Positions 37,890 through 48,500 of a DNA stretch of 64,000 nucleotides are shown piece after piece. Each line of letters starts with the position of its first letter. Position 1 is the stretch's first letter. The DNA is from Arenicola marina (taxonomy: Eukaryota > Annelida > Polychaeta > Arenicolidae): NCBI GenBank assembly GCA_964019135.1, contig OZ025249.1:35601759-35665758 (forward strand). Direction: 5' to 3'. A program made the position numbers and the translations under genes. The notes beneath the pieces were generated by a model. That model had not been told where the DNA came from, searched no databases, and saw nothing but the letters and a program-made list of their open reading frames with translations.

Positions 37890-38205
37890 ACTAACGGTCT
37901 CGATGCAACATTAAAATGCGAACGGAGATGTAATGTTGCCATAACGCTCTCGATGCAAACGTTAATAAGCAAACTGTTATTTAATGTTGTGGTAACGTTC
38001 TCAATGCAAACGTTAATATGCAAACTGTTATTTCATGTTGTAGCAACGCTCTAGATGCAAAAGTTAATAGCTCTAGGCAAACTGTTATTTGAAATGTTGT
38101 GGCAACGCTCTCGATGAAAATGATAATATGCGAACTGTTATCTAATGTTGTGGCAACGCTCTCGATGCAAACGTTAATATGCGAATTGTTATCTAATGTA
38201 GTAGT
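37890..38205. repeat. Minisatellite, about 55-60 bp unit, 5-6 copies
   Basis: The unit contains AACGCTCTCGATGCAAACGT, then TTAATATGCGAACTGTTATT and TAATGTTGTGG. The copies start near 37890, 37943, 38000, 38045, 38105 and 38155 and vary by point changes and a small insert. The flanks (37590-37660 and 38205-38275) are rich in AACGTTA-type palindromes, suggesting the array is the core of a larger mobile element. Confidence 0.75.
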
Positions 38206-38287
38206 AACGTTAGCATGCTAACGTAAACCCCGAAGTAACTAATCGAACCCTTATAAAACGTTACACTAACGTTTACATGTTATCTGG

Positions 38288-38370
38288 TTATGGCCGGATA
38301 TATAGCTCAGTGATATCCGTCAAGCACCGACCGGACCTTTGTCGGATCGTATAGTCACGTTCATCCCTCA
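38288..38370 (+). mobile_element. Possible tRNA-derived SINE head
   Basis: TATAGCTCAGTGATA resembles an A box and CACGTTCATCCC a weak B box about 50 bp later. No cloverleaf can be drawn confidently. A simple coincidence remains possible. Confidence 0.35.
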
Positions 38371-38475
38371 TCGATCGTCATTAAAAACACACCCTGCATT
38401 CCGATCCGTTTGACATATATATGAATACATTTTGTTCAGTGTAATATCATCTTTAATTTTTTGTGAAAAAAACAC

Positions 38476-38733
38476 AGGCTTAGGCTGGGTCCTCGGCACT
38501 AATTTGTAGAAGTGCGCGGCGCATTTTTCCTATCAATTTGCGCAGCGCCGCCTTGGCGAGCGAGTGTAAAAATGCATTAAGGCGACAATAAATTAATGGA
38601 GCCCTAGCGGAGCGAGTCGAAGGCAGAGAGTGCCTCATTCGTTGAGCACTGGGCCATCTCGCCAGGGGGCACCCGAAAGAGACATTTCTACAAATTAGTG
38701 CCAGCTTGAACCCAGCCTTCAAGAAGCTAAGCC
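38476..38733. mobile_element. Approximately 258-bp MITE
   Basis: The ends are AGGCTTA…GGCTGGGT…GGCACTAATTTGTAGAA on the left and the inverse on the right (TTCTACAAATTAGTGCC…ACCCAGCC…TAAGCCT). Each TIR is interrupted by a few unmatched bases. It is non-coding. Confidence 0.65.
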
Positions 38734-38826
38734 TAATAACACACATACATACATAAATATCCTCTTCAGTCATTCTCTTAGGCTAAAAGCCTGTTGAATG
38801 ATCCTGGATTTCGTTTTCCTCGATCG

Positions 38827-39036
38827 TTATCGATCATTTAGACTATTTGCGCGTTGAGCTCCACAAAATCGGTTTTTGAAGGAGTTCATCGTTGGTGCCA
38901 TTACGATGTCAGCTGGGAGGGAGTTCCAGGTTTGAACGATTTTGTTTGAGAAGAAGTGTTGACGGCGCTTCTGACACGGTATCAGGTGATGAAAAGAAAG
39001 CCTGTTCATTCTTATAACTTTTTTGAAAGGGTACAA
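38827..39036 (-). pseudogene. 3' fragment of a non-LTR retrotransposon (LINE) ORF2
   Basis: The open frame ends with a pattern typical of LINE ORF2 C-termini: QHFFSNKIVQTWNSLPADIV followed by APTMNSFKNRF. The reverse transcriptase and endonuclease domains are absent, so it is a 5'-truncated, dead copy. The strand is opposite to the microprotein gene at 39591. Confidence 0.75.
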
Positions 39037-39487
39037 TTTAAGATGTTTTTTGCTGTATCAAATACACAGAGCTCGTCTTTCTATATTTTATTCTTGCAAA
39101 TTAAAATGTTGCAAGAAATTACAGCTGATTTTACAGTTTTTAAAGAATCTTGAAATTTCCCTCCCCGGCCGACAGCAGCGGTAAAACGGAGCTTGCCTAG
39201 CGCCACTGTGCGGCGAGCTTGAAAGCGCCTGGATATCAAATCGATTTAATAAATTTGTAATACCTTTGCATTGGTGCATTTATGTTGGTTGACTTGAAAT
39301 TAGTGTTGTCATTATGATTATATATATATAGGCGTTGTTTCGTAGTGCGCGTTCGGCGAACCGACAGAAGGATAAATGAACAATTTTGTTTCAAACGACG
39401 CCGGTAGTGTTTCTTACTGGTCCCCGCGTCGCGTTGGAGCTTTCGACAAACTCCGCTAGGGGTACGTAATACTTGGGGCTTGACGCG

Positions 39488-39495
39488 TGACGTCA
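39488..39495. promoter_or_regulatory. Palindromic CRE/ATF site upstream of microprotein gene 1
   Basis: TGACGTCA lies 96 bp before the ATG at 39591, in otherwise GC-rich sequence. CREB/ATF proteins bind this octamer; use here is inferred from position. Confidence 0.5.
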
Positions 39496-39590
39496 CAGGG
39501 CTCGCCATCTTTCAAGTGTTCGGACTTGTCGTTTTCCAGCGTCTCTTTATCAAGACCTTTGCACCGTACTTGTCGTCCCGATAAGAAGGA

Positions 39591-42500
39591 ATGGAGCTGT
39601 TTTACAAGGCCGTAATCCTGTTCTCTGCTTTTGTGGTTGCTCTCGGGCAGGAGAGTAAGTAATCCTACATCAGATTTACTTTGCACTTTGATAAGTTTCG
39701 CACTCAAAACTCCGGAGTCAGGTGCACTCGCTGGCCATGAATGTTTGGTCGAGGCCAAGGGTGCGTGAAGGGCGTTATTTGTTAGTCAAATCAAAGGAAA
39801 GTTCGTCAAAGTTGCACAGTGTAATAATGTGAAACCTACAACTTTCCTTCGATTTGACTAGCAAATAAGTTCCAAACTTGCTATTCACACACCCTTGCCA
39901 AGGCCTTGGCCTTGAAAGCTTCATGGACATGGCAAGTGCACCTGCATGACCTTTGTGAGTTTGTCTTTGAGTGATAGGTATTTTTTGCTGTATTTACAGC
40001 AATCACATAGATCTATTATCAGGTATTTGGTGTATCAAATAAAGTTGGACAAAAAATATTACCAACATTGCAAACCTTTTACCAGGTCAGTAAAAAGTAT
40101 AAGGATTCTGGAAAGGTAGATCTAGATCTATTTAGGAACTAACTTTATACCTCAATAATATGTGATGCAATGCTGCAAATACTGCCTGGCTGTAACAGCA
40201 TCAATACTGCTTCGAGATGGACCTGGTAACTTACAATACATATATGTAATTTAAAAAAAATCTTCTATACTAAGAAACTTAGTTTCTTCAAATTGACAGT
40301 ATTATTTTTATTTTAGCCATCCTAGGCAGTTTTTTTTCTATAATCAAATTTATTAATGCAGTTCACACTGTTTTTAGCCGATATTTTCATTAAAATTGGG
40401 AGTGAGCATTCAGAAATTTATGGACAGGCTGCAGAACCCAGAGACCAACCAATTCAATCACACTTTCCTTTATGTACCAATCTATTTTTCCTATCATATC
40501 CAAAGTAATCTTGTGCATGGAACGTATACACACTGGGCCCCGCTAGGATATTTTTTCATTAGCCAATTTGGCTAATTCCGTGGAATAAAATTAGCCAAAT
40601 ATATTGGTTATAAATCTCATAATTGGAGATGAATGTAGTAGATCTACCATGTAATGTGTTTTCCAGGCACATCTATGCCTCGATAGCCAGAGGAACAGTT
40701 GATAAATGAGGTTAAACATTTATAATGCTGCAGTTCACCAGGTAATCATGGTAATATATACATACTATTATTGAGCAGTGGTTCCAGATATGCAAGAAGC
40801 TAGTACCAGAACCGGTGAGGATGTACTGATTACATTGAAGCAGAATATACACATTGGATTATATAATAAAAATGTGTTTGTAGTTGAAATTTTATATTCG
40901 CCATTTTGGCGAGTGTCCAGGAAGTTCTTATCGCCAAATCCCGAATTTTCTCGCCAAACGGCTATTGGCGAATGCTAACGAGAGCCCAGACACAATGTTG
41001 CCTAGCAATGGGTGCCATTGGATGCAATTGAGACAATGGAGATAACAGGCACATGCTCCTTCTTTTACCTTATTTGGAGGCAGACTTTTGTGGTTGATGG
41101 AGCTTCATCATGTGCAAGATTCCTTTGCTGGGCTTGTGCTAGGATATTTTTTTCAATAGCCAATTTGGCTAATTCCGTGGAAAAACATTAGCCAACATTA
41201 GCCAAATATATTAGTTATAAATTGGTTATAAATCTCATAATTGGAGATGAATGTAGTAGATCTACAATGTAATGTGAACATGAATAAAAATGTGCTTGTA
41301 GTTGAAATTTTATATTCGCCATTTTGGCGAGTGTCCAGGAAGTTCTTATCGCCAAATCCCAAATTTTCTCGCCAAATGGCTATTGGCGAATGCTAACGCA
41401 AGCCCAGCTTTGGATAATATATGATGAATAGATTGCCACAGAAAGGAAAGTATGATTAAATTCTGTGGGTCTTGCAGCCTATCTGTAAATTTCAGAGCGC
41501 TCACTTCAATTTTAGCAAAATATCGGCCCAAAACAGTGTGAACGGTATAATTGAATTGGACTGTAGACTGATAGTATGATGATGTGCATATGGCATTGCA
41601 TTTATGGTAGCACAAATCTCCCACATTGTATCCAAGCCTTTAGCACAAGGATAGGATAGATTATTGCTGACATAAATATGGTGTATGGAAAATACCTAGT
41701 CAACAAGTTCTGGATGGTTTATCACTGACCTATAGTTGCTTGTAACTATAGCTAAGATAGATATTAGCTTACATGAAAACACATTAATCCTGAAATTGAA
41801 CCCATCTTTTGATCAGTTACATGGTTAATCATAGTGGGTTGTATAGGTCTATTCAGGAGAGTTGATGTTGCATAAATATGGGGGTAGACTTATTTAGTTG
41901 CAGATCCTAGGAAGCTAGCCACATGATTACAATCTACTATCACTGTGAAACTGCTGTTCTGTGATAAAGTAGTTATATAAATCGTTGAGTACTTTCCACT
42001 GTCATACTATACATGCTATATACCTGTAATAATACATATTACTTACAACATATTTAGATCTATATATTTGAAATGTGAAGGATTGTTGTGATAAGAAAAG
42101 TTAAATAAATACCCTCAGTATATTATATAGGCAGATATAGACCTGTCCCATCCCAATAATTGTTCACCAGCTTGCCACTCTAACAGCTGTTCGAAATATG
42201 CACAATTTTGCAAATGGCTGCACTAATCTTTGTCAAGCTTTGAAATGGAAATGTTTAAGGTCTGACAAAGATGTATATATCTCTGAAAACTAACTTTAAC
42301 AAAAAGTCACAGAGCAAGCACTTTTGCAAGGAAATAGCTCACTTCACTGTTGTAATGGGTGTACATTTTTTAGCACTATGCAGTGTTTTCACGTTATGTA
42401 AGTTCATGGAATTATAACTATTTTAATTAATCATAAATATAGATTAGAGAATATAAGTGATATCCCAATAATATGTGGTTATTTTCTTTTATTTTCAGGT

Positions 42501-42638
42501 ATAAATGTCCATGAAGGCATGAACGTAGGAATGCATGCTGGAATTGCCCTAGTTATCTGCTTTTCCATTTTGGCTGGCTGTGCCATCGGTGTCAACCTGG
42601 TGACAAGAATGTGTGCCAAGAGGCTTGGTATGCACTGA
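39591..42638 (+). CDS. 67-aa signal-peptide/single-TM microprotein, gene 1 of a convergent pair
   Basis: Two exons, 39591-39654 and 42499-42638, join in phase 1 (GAGA|GTAAGT donor, TTTTCAG acceptor). The protein starts MELFYKAVILFSAFVVALGQ, a clear signal peptide, then a short lumenal part with INVHEGMNVGMH, a membrane segment around 36-56 (GIALVICFSILAGCAIGVN) and a short basic tail with R58, C60 and K62. A minus-strand paralog at 43893-45534 shares the 64-nt first exon length, intron phase and about 30 of 65 residues. Such selection-like conservation across two exons makes a real protein likely. It may be related to vertebrate SMIM30 (same size and layout), but identity is too low to be sure. 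The 2.8-kb intron contains two MITEs. Confidence 0.8.
39765..39885. repeat. Small inverted repeat in the microprotein 1 intron
   Basis: TTAGTCAAATCAAAGGAAAG at about 39782 is mirrored by CTTTCCTTCGATTTGACTAG at about 39842, with a loop of about 40 bp. It is probably a MITE remnant. Confidence 0.6.
40533..40989. mobile_element. 457-bp MITE, copy A, 5-bp duplication ACACA
   Basis: The termini are CTGGGC…GCTAGGATAT and the inverse …CGAGAGCCCAG. ACACA flanks both sides (40528-40532, 40990-40994). Left and right ends share AATAGCC/GGCTATT and TTTGGC/GCCAAA blocks. It contains about 180 bp missing from copy B. Confidence 0.8.
41128..41407. mobile_element. 280-bp MITE, copy B, 5-bp duplication CTTTG, nested
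   Basis: It has the same termini as copy A (CTGGGCTTGTGCTAG and its inverse) and CTTTG duplications at 41123-41127 and 41408-41412. It interrupts a copy of the 12.6-13.1 kb inverted-repeat element: the flanks GCTTCATCATGTGCAAGATT and GGATAATATATG continue each other as at 12920-12960. Confidence 0.82.
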
Positions 42639-43892
42639 TACTACTGATGACCGTCTTAAGAACTTGGCCTGCACTCATGAATACCAGCGCTGTTGACAGT
42701 GGACAGCAGCCAATGGAGCCGTTGGTTAGATATCCAGGAGAGATCATTCCCAGTGGCGCTACATGGCAACTTACAAAAGGATGTAAGCCATCATCTGATT
42801 GATCAAAAGCTACAAACTGGCGACCAGGAGACAAGATTCATGAACATTCTTTTTCTATTCTATTAATTTGGACATTAGTTCCCCTCATTTCAACTTTTGC
42901 ATGTTTTGATGAAACATACATTTATATGCATCCACAATACTTTTTTTGCCTCAAATGATTTAGACTTTCTAAGTTCATGTTATCTGCCATTCAAACTGAT
43001 TTTATGCACCATGCTGGTCTCTTTTTTATCATTCTGCTAAGAGAAATTGTCCCAGGTTTATGTATAAAATATTGACATTGTGTATATAATGGTACCTTTA
43101 GGTTGAGGAAATTAGCAGTGTGGGTTCACTCACTTCGGATGTCAATACCATAAAGCATCTGTATGATTGGTTTTGCCTACTTGCTTATGTCTGGGTGTCC
43201 TGTCACCTTGTCAACACAAACATTCGGGTAGGACTTTACAAAATGTCCATTGAGGTAAATCATAAACTGTCTGCTATTCCTGCCAACAAATTTGAAAACA
43301 CCATTCATTAATGCTGTAACAACTACTAAGATTAGATAAGAGGCCTGTACTGTTACTTTTGTTTTAGTAGATATATATGAAAGTAGTTTTTTCCAGGTGA
43401 TATGTATAACCTGCTACATTTTATTTTGCGGAGGGAACATTAACAGATGTATTAGTAATAAAAATACTCAACAAGATAATCTGGTTTACTTTTTCAGATA
43501 TGTTTAATAACTTCGGATCTTACTTAACATTTTTTGAAGCCTTGCCAAATGATTAACATGTGGTAGGCAATGCAACTCAAACCGTCAGCCAAAAGGTTTA
43601 AAACAACTTGTACAAAACACTTGTATATATAAACGCTAATAGAGCAGTAAGTTCTACATTTTGCATCCCAACTTCATTATGGTGATGAGAAAAAAAAACT
43701 AAAAAACTGGCGCAGGGATGTTTCCATGAACTTTCGAGTCTCATTCATCGACTCCTTAACTGTAGCAGGCTGGTCTCCATCATTATCAAATCCGGTGGAA
43801 CAGGACTACACCAGTCCATATTTTCCAATGACCGCACAACCTATTTCAATCCATGCATGAGTGAAGTTCAGGTGATTTATCCTTAAATGACT
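42639..43892. other. Convergent 3' regions of the two microprotein genes
   Basis: No further coding exon is seen between the two stop codons. AATAAA for gene 1 is at 43457-43462; the complement TTTATT for gene 2 is at 43420-43425. The signals are crossed, so the transcripts would overlap by tens of bases. The open frames at 42592-42834 are UTR by-products. Confidence 0.5.
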
Positions 43893-45534
43893 TCAAGGGA
43901 TGGTTTTGATGCACTTCCTCTTGATGGCGTTGACCGACAGCGCGCATGTGGCGAGGATTGTGAAGCATATCGACAGCGCGATTCCCATGTGCATCCACAC
44001 GTTAATGCCAGCTCTGACATCTATACCTGAAATGACAATTCCAAATTTATTATGATACACAAATCTAGGGTTCAGTTAAAGGGGCGTCTTCAATGTTAAG
44101 CAGAATGACATATACACGTGTTGTAAATATCCGCAATGTGGCTGGGAGACCCTCTTCAAAATCGACTGTCGTTTGGCGGATTACCAGGAAAAAACTATTT
44201 AAAAAACGCCCGTTTAAAATTAAAGAGCGGGAGCAAATACGTGCTACATAATTTCTAAAATCCATGGGACATGAACACAGTGGTAATTTGCAGGACCACT
44301 TATGAATTGTTGTTGGAGGACTGTCCCTTCCTTACGAAGAAAGACTTAAGAGTATTCATCCTGTACAAACAGGCGTGTCGCACACGGGGGTGCAGGGGTT
44401 CGAGCGACTCATTGGTTGCTTAATTTGGCCTGGCCTAGGAAAGAACACTCGACAATGTGCCAAACGCGCTACCAACAATCTATAGCGCTAGCCCTTTAAT
44501 GCGGCAAAAATCAGACCTGCCGCGTCGGTACCGCTCCTCGGGAGCGGACAAGCCTGGATGGCGTAACCATGGCTACCATCGCGCATCTGAGTCATCGCGG
44601 TATTGGTGATTATGACACGATAACTTTACTAATGTCCAACGATTTCAACCTGAAAGCGAGGTATATATTTCGATTCCGAAAATCCACACGAAAAGAACAA
44701 ACGGTCATATTTGCGGCACTAATATACCTGAATTCGCCAGGATACGGTACCGGTGCATATGTCGGTTTTTGCAAAGTACAAGTAATCTAGGTAGTCCTGG
44801 AGTGACATTGTCCCTTATATTTCCCCCCGTTTCACCTAAAAATGTCCTTGTTGTTTGACGTTTTTCTCTACAAATTTGGTGGTGGTTAACGGCATGAATG
44901 GTAAATTAGGCCTACGTCAGTTCTGTTAGGTATTTCAATAGACCGAACCTCCTACATCGGAAAGCTAGTGGACTATTATTTGTGCCTTGCAAACGCGTCG
45001 TATCCAAACCTAGCTGTTACCAACGCGGGCCTGACCACCCGAACCACATCATGACCCATTGGTTAAAGCTGAGCTTGCCTGCAGCCCGGGCAGCACTCCC
45101 CTGCGTATTGATTTTTCAGTATTGACGAGCAGCGTTAATGGCGTTCTTGCTAAAATGGTCGGTCTGTTTATGTGGCCGAATATCAACAATGATTTGACAT
45201 TGGGGGCATTAACTGGGATGTGTACGATATATTATTACATATTATCAAATGCAGCTTTAGGACAGGAACAATTAGAAACCATTTGCAAACACGGGGGAGC
45301 GCGGGGAATGCGGAATCCGCCCCTTACGGTAGTAACGCTGGCAGACCAGCGAAGGCAGTGGTGGCAAGCTTCATCAGCGCTCCTGCATATAATTATCCCA
45401 ATCCCTCACACCGCGACATCCTCAGAAGATGCAGGCAACGCCCGTCGAGATAAAATACAAATCTACTTACTTTCCTGCGCCGACACTAGCAGAATCACCT
45501 GCAAGAGGACGATCACACACAACATCAGCTTCAT
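43893..45534 (-). CDS. 65-aa signal-peptide/single-TM microprotein, gene 2 of a convergent pair
   Basis: Exons 45534-45471 (64 nt) and 44026-43893 (134 nt) join in phase 1, with donor A|GTAAGT and acceptor ATTTCAG. It starts MKLMLCVIVLLQVILLVSAQ (signal peptide), then ESIDVRAGINVWMH, a membrane segment GIALSICFTILATCALSVN and a basic tail KRKCIKTIP. It aligns without gaps to gene 1; shared blocks are QESI, GxN, MHxGIALxICF, ILAxCA and VN. The tail cysteine next to basic residues could be palmitoylated. The expected topology is type I in the ER or plasma membrane. SMIM30 is the nearest known family by layout. Its first exon lies inside a 176-codon plus-strand open frame (45059-45589) that is not a gene. 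Confidence 0.8.
44027..45470. other. Intron of microprotein gene 2
   Basis: A GC-rich hairpin (CGCTCCTCGGGAGCG at about 44530-44545) and scattered unrecognised sequence are present. No exon with family similarity is seen on either strand. Confidence 0.45.
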
Positions 45535-48500
45535 CTTGAATAAAGACAGCGCCCGTTGGAGTCTTTCTGTAAGGTGTAATGTCGCGTGATGGAGACTGTA
45601 CGTCTGTCCGCTATGGCTGCTGCTGCGCTGTGACGTGCTATGCGCACTGCCCCAAAAGGCTTGGTCAGAGGGACGACCTTCAGCGGCAGGGCACAATGTT
45701 GGAGGACATAGAGGGCGAATACGGTCCGTCACTAGACTTTGATCGGGCAGATCATTCGCGCTGTATTGACTGTGCCGGTGTCTGATAAGTGGAAGAAGTG
45801 GTGGGCCGGTGTTGGGATAAATCGGTGACGGTATATGGGAGGGGAGGGTGCATGGGTGTAGGACGTGTGCTCACATGTGGAAGCACCCAGTAGATGAGTA
45901 GGTGAAATAAATAGAACTCACAGGGCATACCTACTCCATTGTTTGTTTGCGGTGGTTCTGGATTATATAATGGAAGGTGAATTCCCGCCATCGACGAACA
46001 AAAACAGAAATCTCGATCTTGTTCACTCGTACAGCCATATGCTAATGACAGTTAACAACCATGGGCAGATTCAGGGGGTCTGGATCCACCCATCCCCCTT
46101 TTGAGGAAAAGTGCCGTTTTTCAATGCAAAATTTAGGCCATCTGAGGCGTGCACCCCCCCCCCCCCCGGGGGTCGCAAGTGCCCCCCTCGGTCGTCAAAA
46201 AGTTGGTGCATGGACCCTCTGGTCGCAATTTCGTTCAGTGGACCCCCCCCCCCTTTTTGAGGAAGAACGCTATCTGAGGCATGGACGTCCCCCTCCCCCC
46301 CTCCCTCCCCAGGTCACAAATTTCAATGCCCCCCCCTCCCCTTTCAAATTCCTGGATCCACCCCTGGTAACACGTACATGTCCTTTTGTTTATTCCTCGG
46401 ACTTGACTATTCCAAGTCAGTCAGTCGGGGTGCATGAAACATACAGTTTAATAGGTATGCCCTTACTTGTGATTAGTCGCCTCATTGAGTTGTCCAGTGT
46501 GCACTTGTGTGACTGCAGGGTTAGATCTTTCAATGACTATACACCTGGTGTTCATCGCGTGCTGCATTCGTACGAGTTCGTTTTATCAGATTGTAGAGAT
46601 CAAAGGTTCCTCTTGATATATGCAGCGTGATGCGGTGCGGTCGGCAGCAATGCTGTATGCTTACTTAACTGTACACTAGCAGATCCACCCCCCCCCCTCC
46701 CGCACCCGCGACCAAACCTTTTAGTTTTTGGTGGGTTTTTGTTTAGCGCTCACCCCCTTCCACCCCCCGGTAGTGAGATTTTTTAATAGTTCCTTCTAAT
46801 CTGTGAATTTCCTTTAAATTTTTTTTGACGACGCGGTAAATATTTTACTACAGCAATGATACATATATCGCGTGATCATTACAGGCTGTATATATATGCT
46901 TGTATTTGTGCATGTGGTGGTTTACGTAGATTGGTGGAAATTAATATTATTTAACAATATGGTTAACGTAGGCCTACATGGTCTGTTACCGCAGTTTTGG
47001 GTCAGATAATTAAAGCAGGTGCTCCCCTGAAATGCATTTTACGCCCCTCCCCATTCCCTCATCGCATATTATCTTCTACGCCTATATATAGTCTTCGAAT
47101 GATAAGGGCTGGAATAGGGTTACCGTGTGTGCGCTCCAGGTTTGACGCAATGCCAGATCTGTCGTAATAAGCTGATTTTTTTGTCTAGAGCAAAATGAAC
47201 AGCTGATCCCCTTATGTTGCTTCCTTACTATTCCCTACCACGTTAACTCGATCACGATTATTGCATAAATATTGTACAACCCTATTATTGTATGACAAGT
47301 TCAGTGTGAACATGCCTGAAGAAGGCGAAGGGGTTGCAAAGCCTATATTTGGCACGAACCATATGGGCTGCTTGGTTTTCTGGTAGATCGATGCCAATTA
47401 TAAACTTCCACTATTAACTATACAGAAATACGTTTTCTAATAAAGTTGCATCACGCGACTCACTCAGTTTCCAGTATAAACTACGAATTTTGTTTTTATG
47501 CATTGCGACAGTTCTGGCATTACGTCAAATCTGGAGCGCCCAACCGTGAATGTGTTTCAATGCGCGGATTTGAAACGTGCTTCATATACGCCGAATCCCG
47601 TATGGCGATATACAAACTATGACGTCTAAAGAAATCATATAATTCCTTATTCGTGTATAGAAGTAATTTATCTCTGATTACCGTGCATATTTATAAGCGC
47701 ATAATTCCATATACATACATATACGCAGCTTCAAGTTATGTGCACCATATATGCCAGGCCCACACACGAGTATGCGAAGTCAGCCTGTGCAGTGTACTTA
47801 ACGTCGCGTGTCATTACACAAATTGGTTTCATGAGTTGGTCGTTTTTTTTTCCCTTTATATTTCTTCAGAGAAACGATAGGCTAAATATGGGGAAAGATA
47901 AGGGAGACGGTTATAAGAGCTAGGTTAATTGCTCTCAAGATAGTACATGTATGTATAAAGTAGTGTACGAAAGGAATGTGAAACGACGTCCCACAACTAG
48001 AAAGCCTCTGGCTTATTACTTAAATTAATGCACCAACAAATATTTGCGTAAATAAATCGCACGTGGCGAATGTTTATAGAGTAGGTGCCGGGTCGCTGAC
48101 ACTTGGGCGGTTACATATGTATATAGTGAGTAGTAACTATAAGTGTGGACACAATGGTGCCTTTAAAGAGCCTCCACTGCCCAGAAGCGAAGGAATGCAG
48201 GCTTTGTATGTGCGTTGACATGTTTAATCTGCATGTATGGGCCAATGGTAGCCGAATCGCGATTAGTCTCGTTCTTAGGGCCAAACGGACTTTTACGATA
48301 TTAATCCCAAAATATTACGCTATTAACATAGAATACCCGTTAATTGTATTTGGGAGCCCTATTTAAAATATTAGCCATTATCCTATATATAGGAGGCATC
48401 AAGATATAGTAATGCAGAGGCGACCATTCGACGTTTCGGGACCTAAATGTAGGTTCCCATTGAAGAGCTGGTGCGCTGTACCCATACGATCAGCAGTTAT

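Noticed and set aside
37890..38205. CRISPR-like regular repeats
   Set aside because: Units are contiguous and diverged, without unique spacers, in a eukaryotic genome; it is a minisatellite.
45059..45589. 176-codon plus-strand open frame
   Set aside because: It overlaps the first exon of the minus-strand microprotein gene and shows no family resemblance or splice partners.
46061..46630. 189-codon open frame, the longest in the window
   Set aside because: It runs through poly(C) low-complexity repeat, giving Pro-rich nonsense; its length depends on homopolymer lengths.
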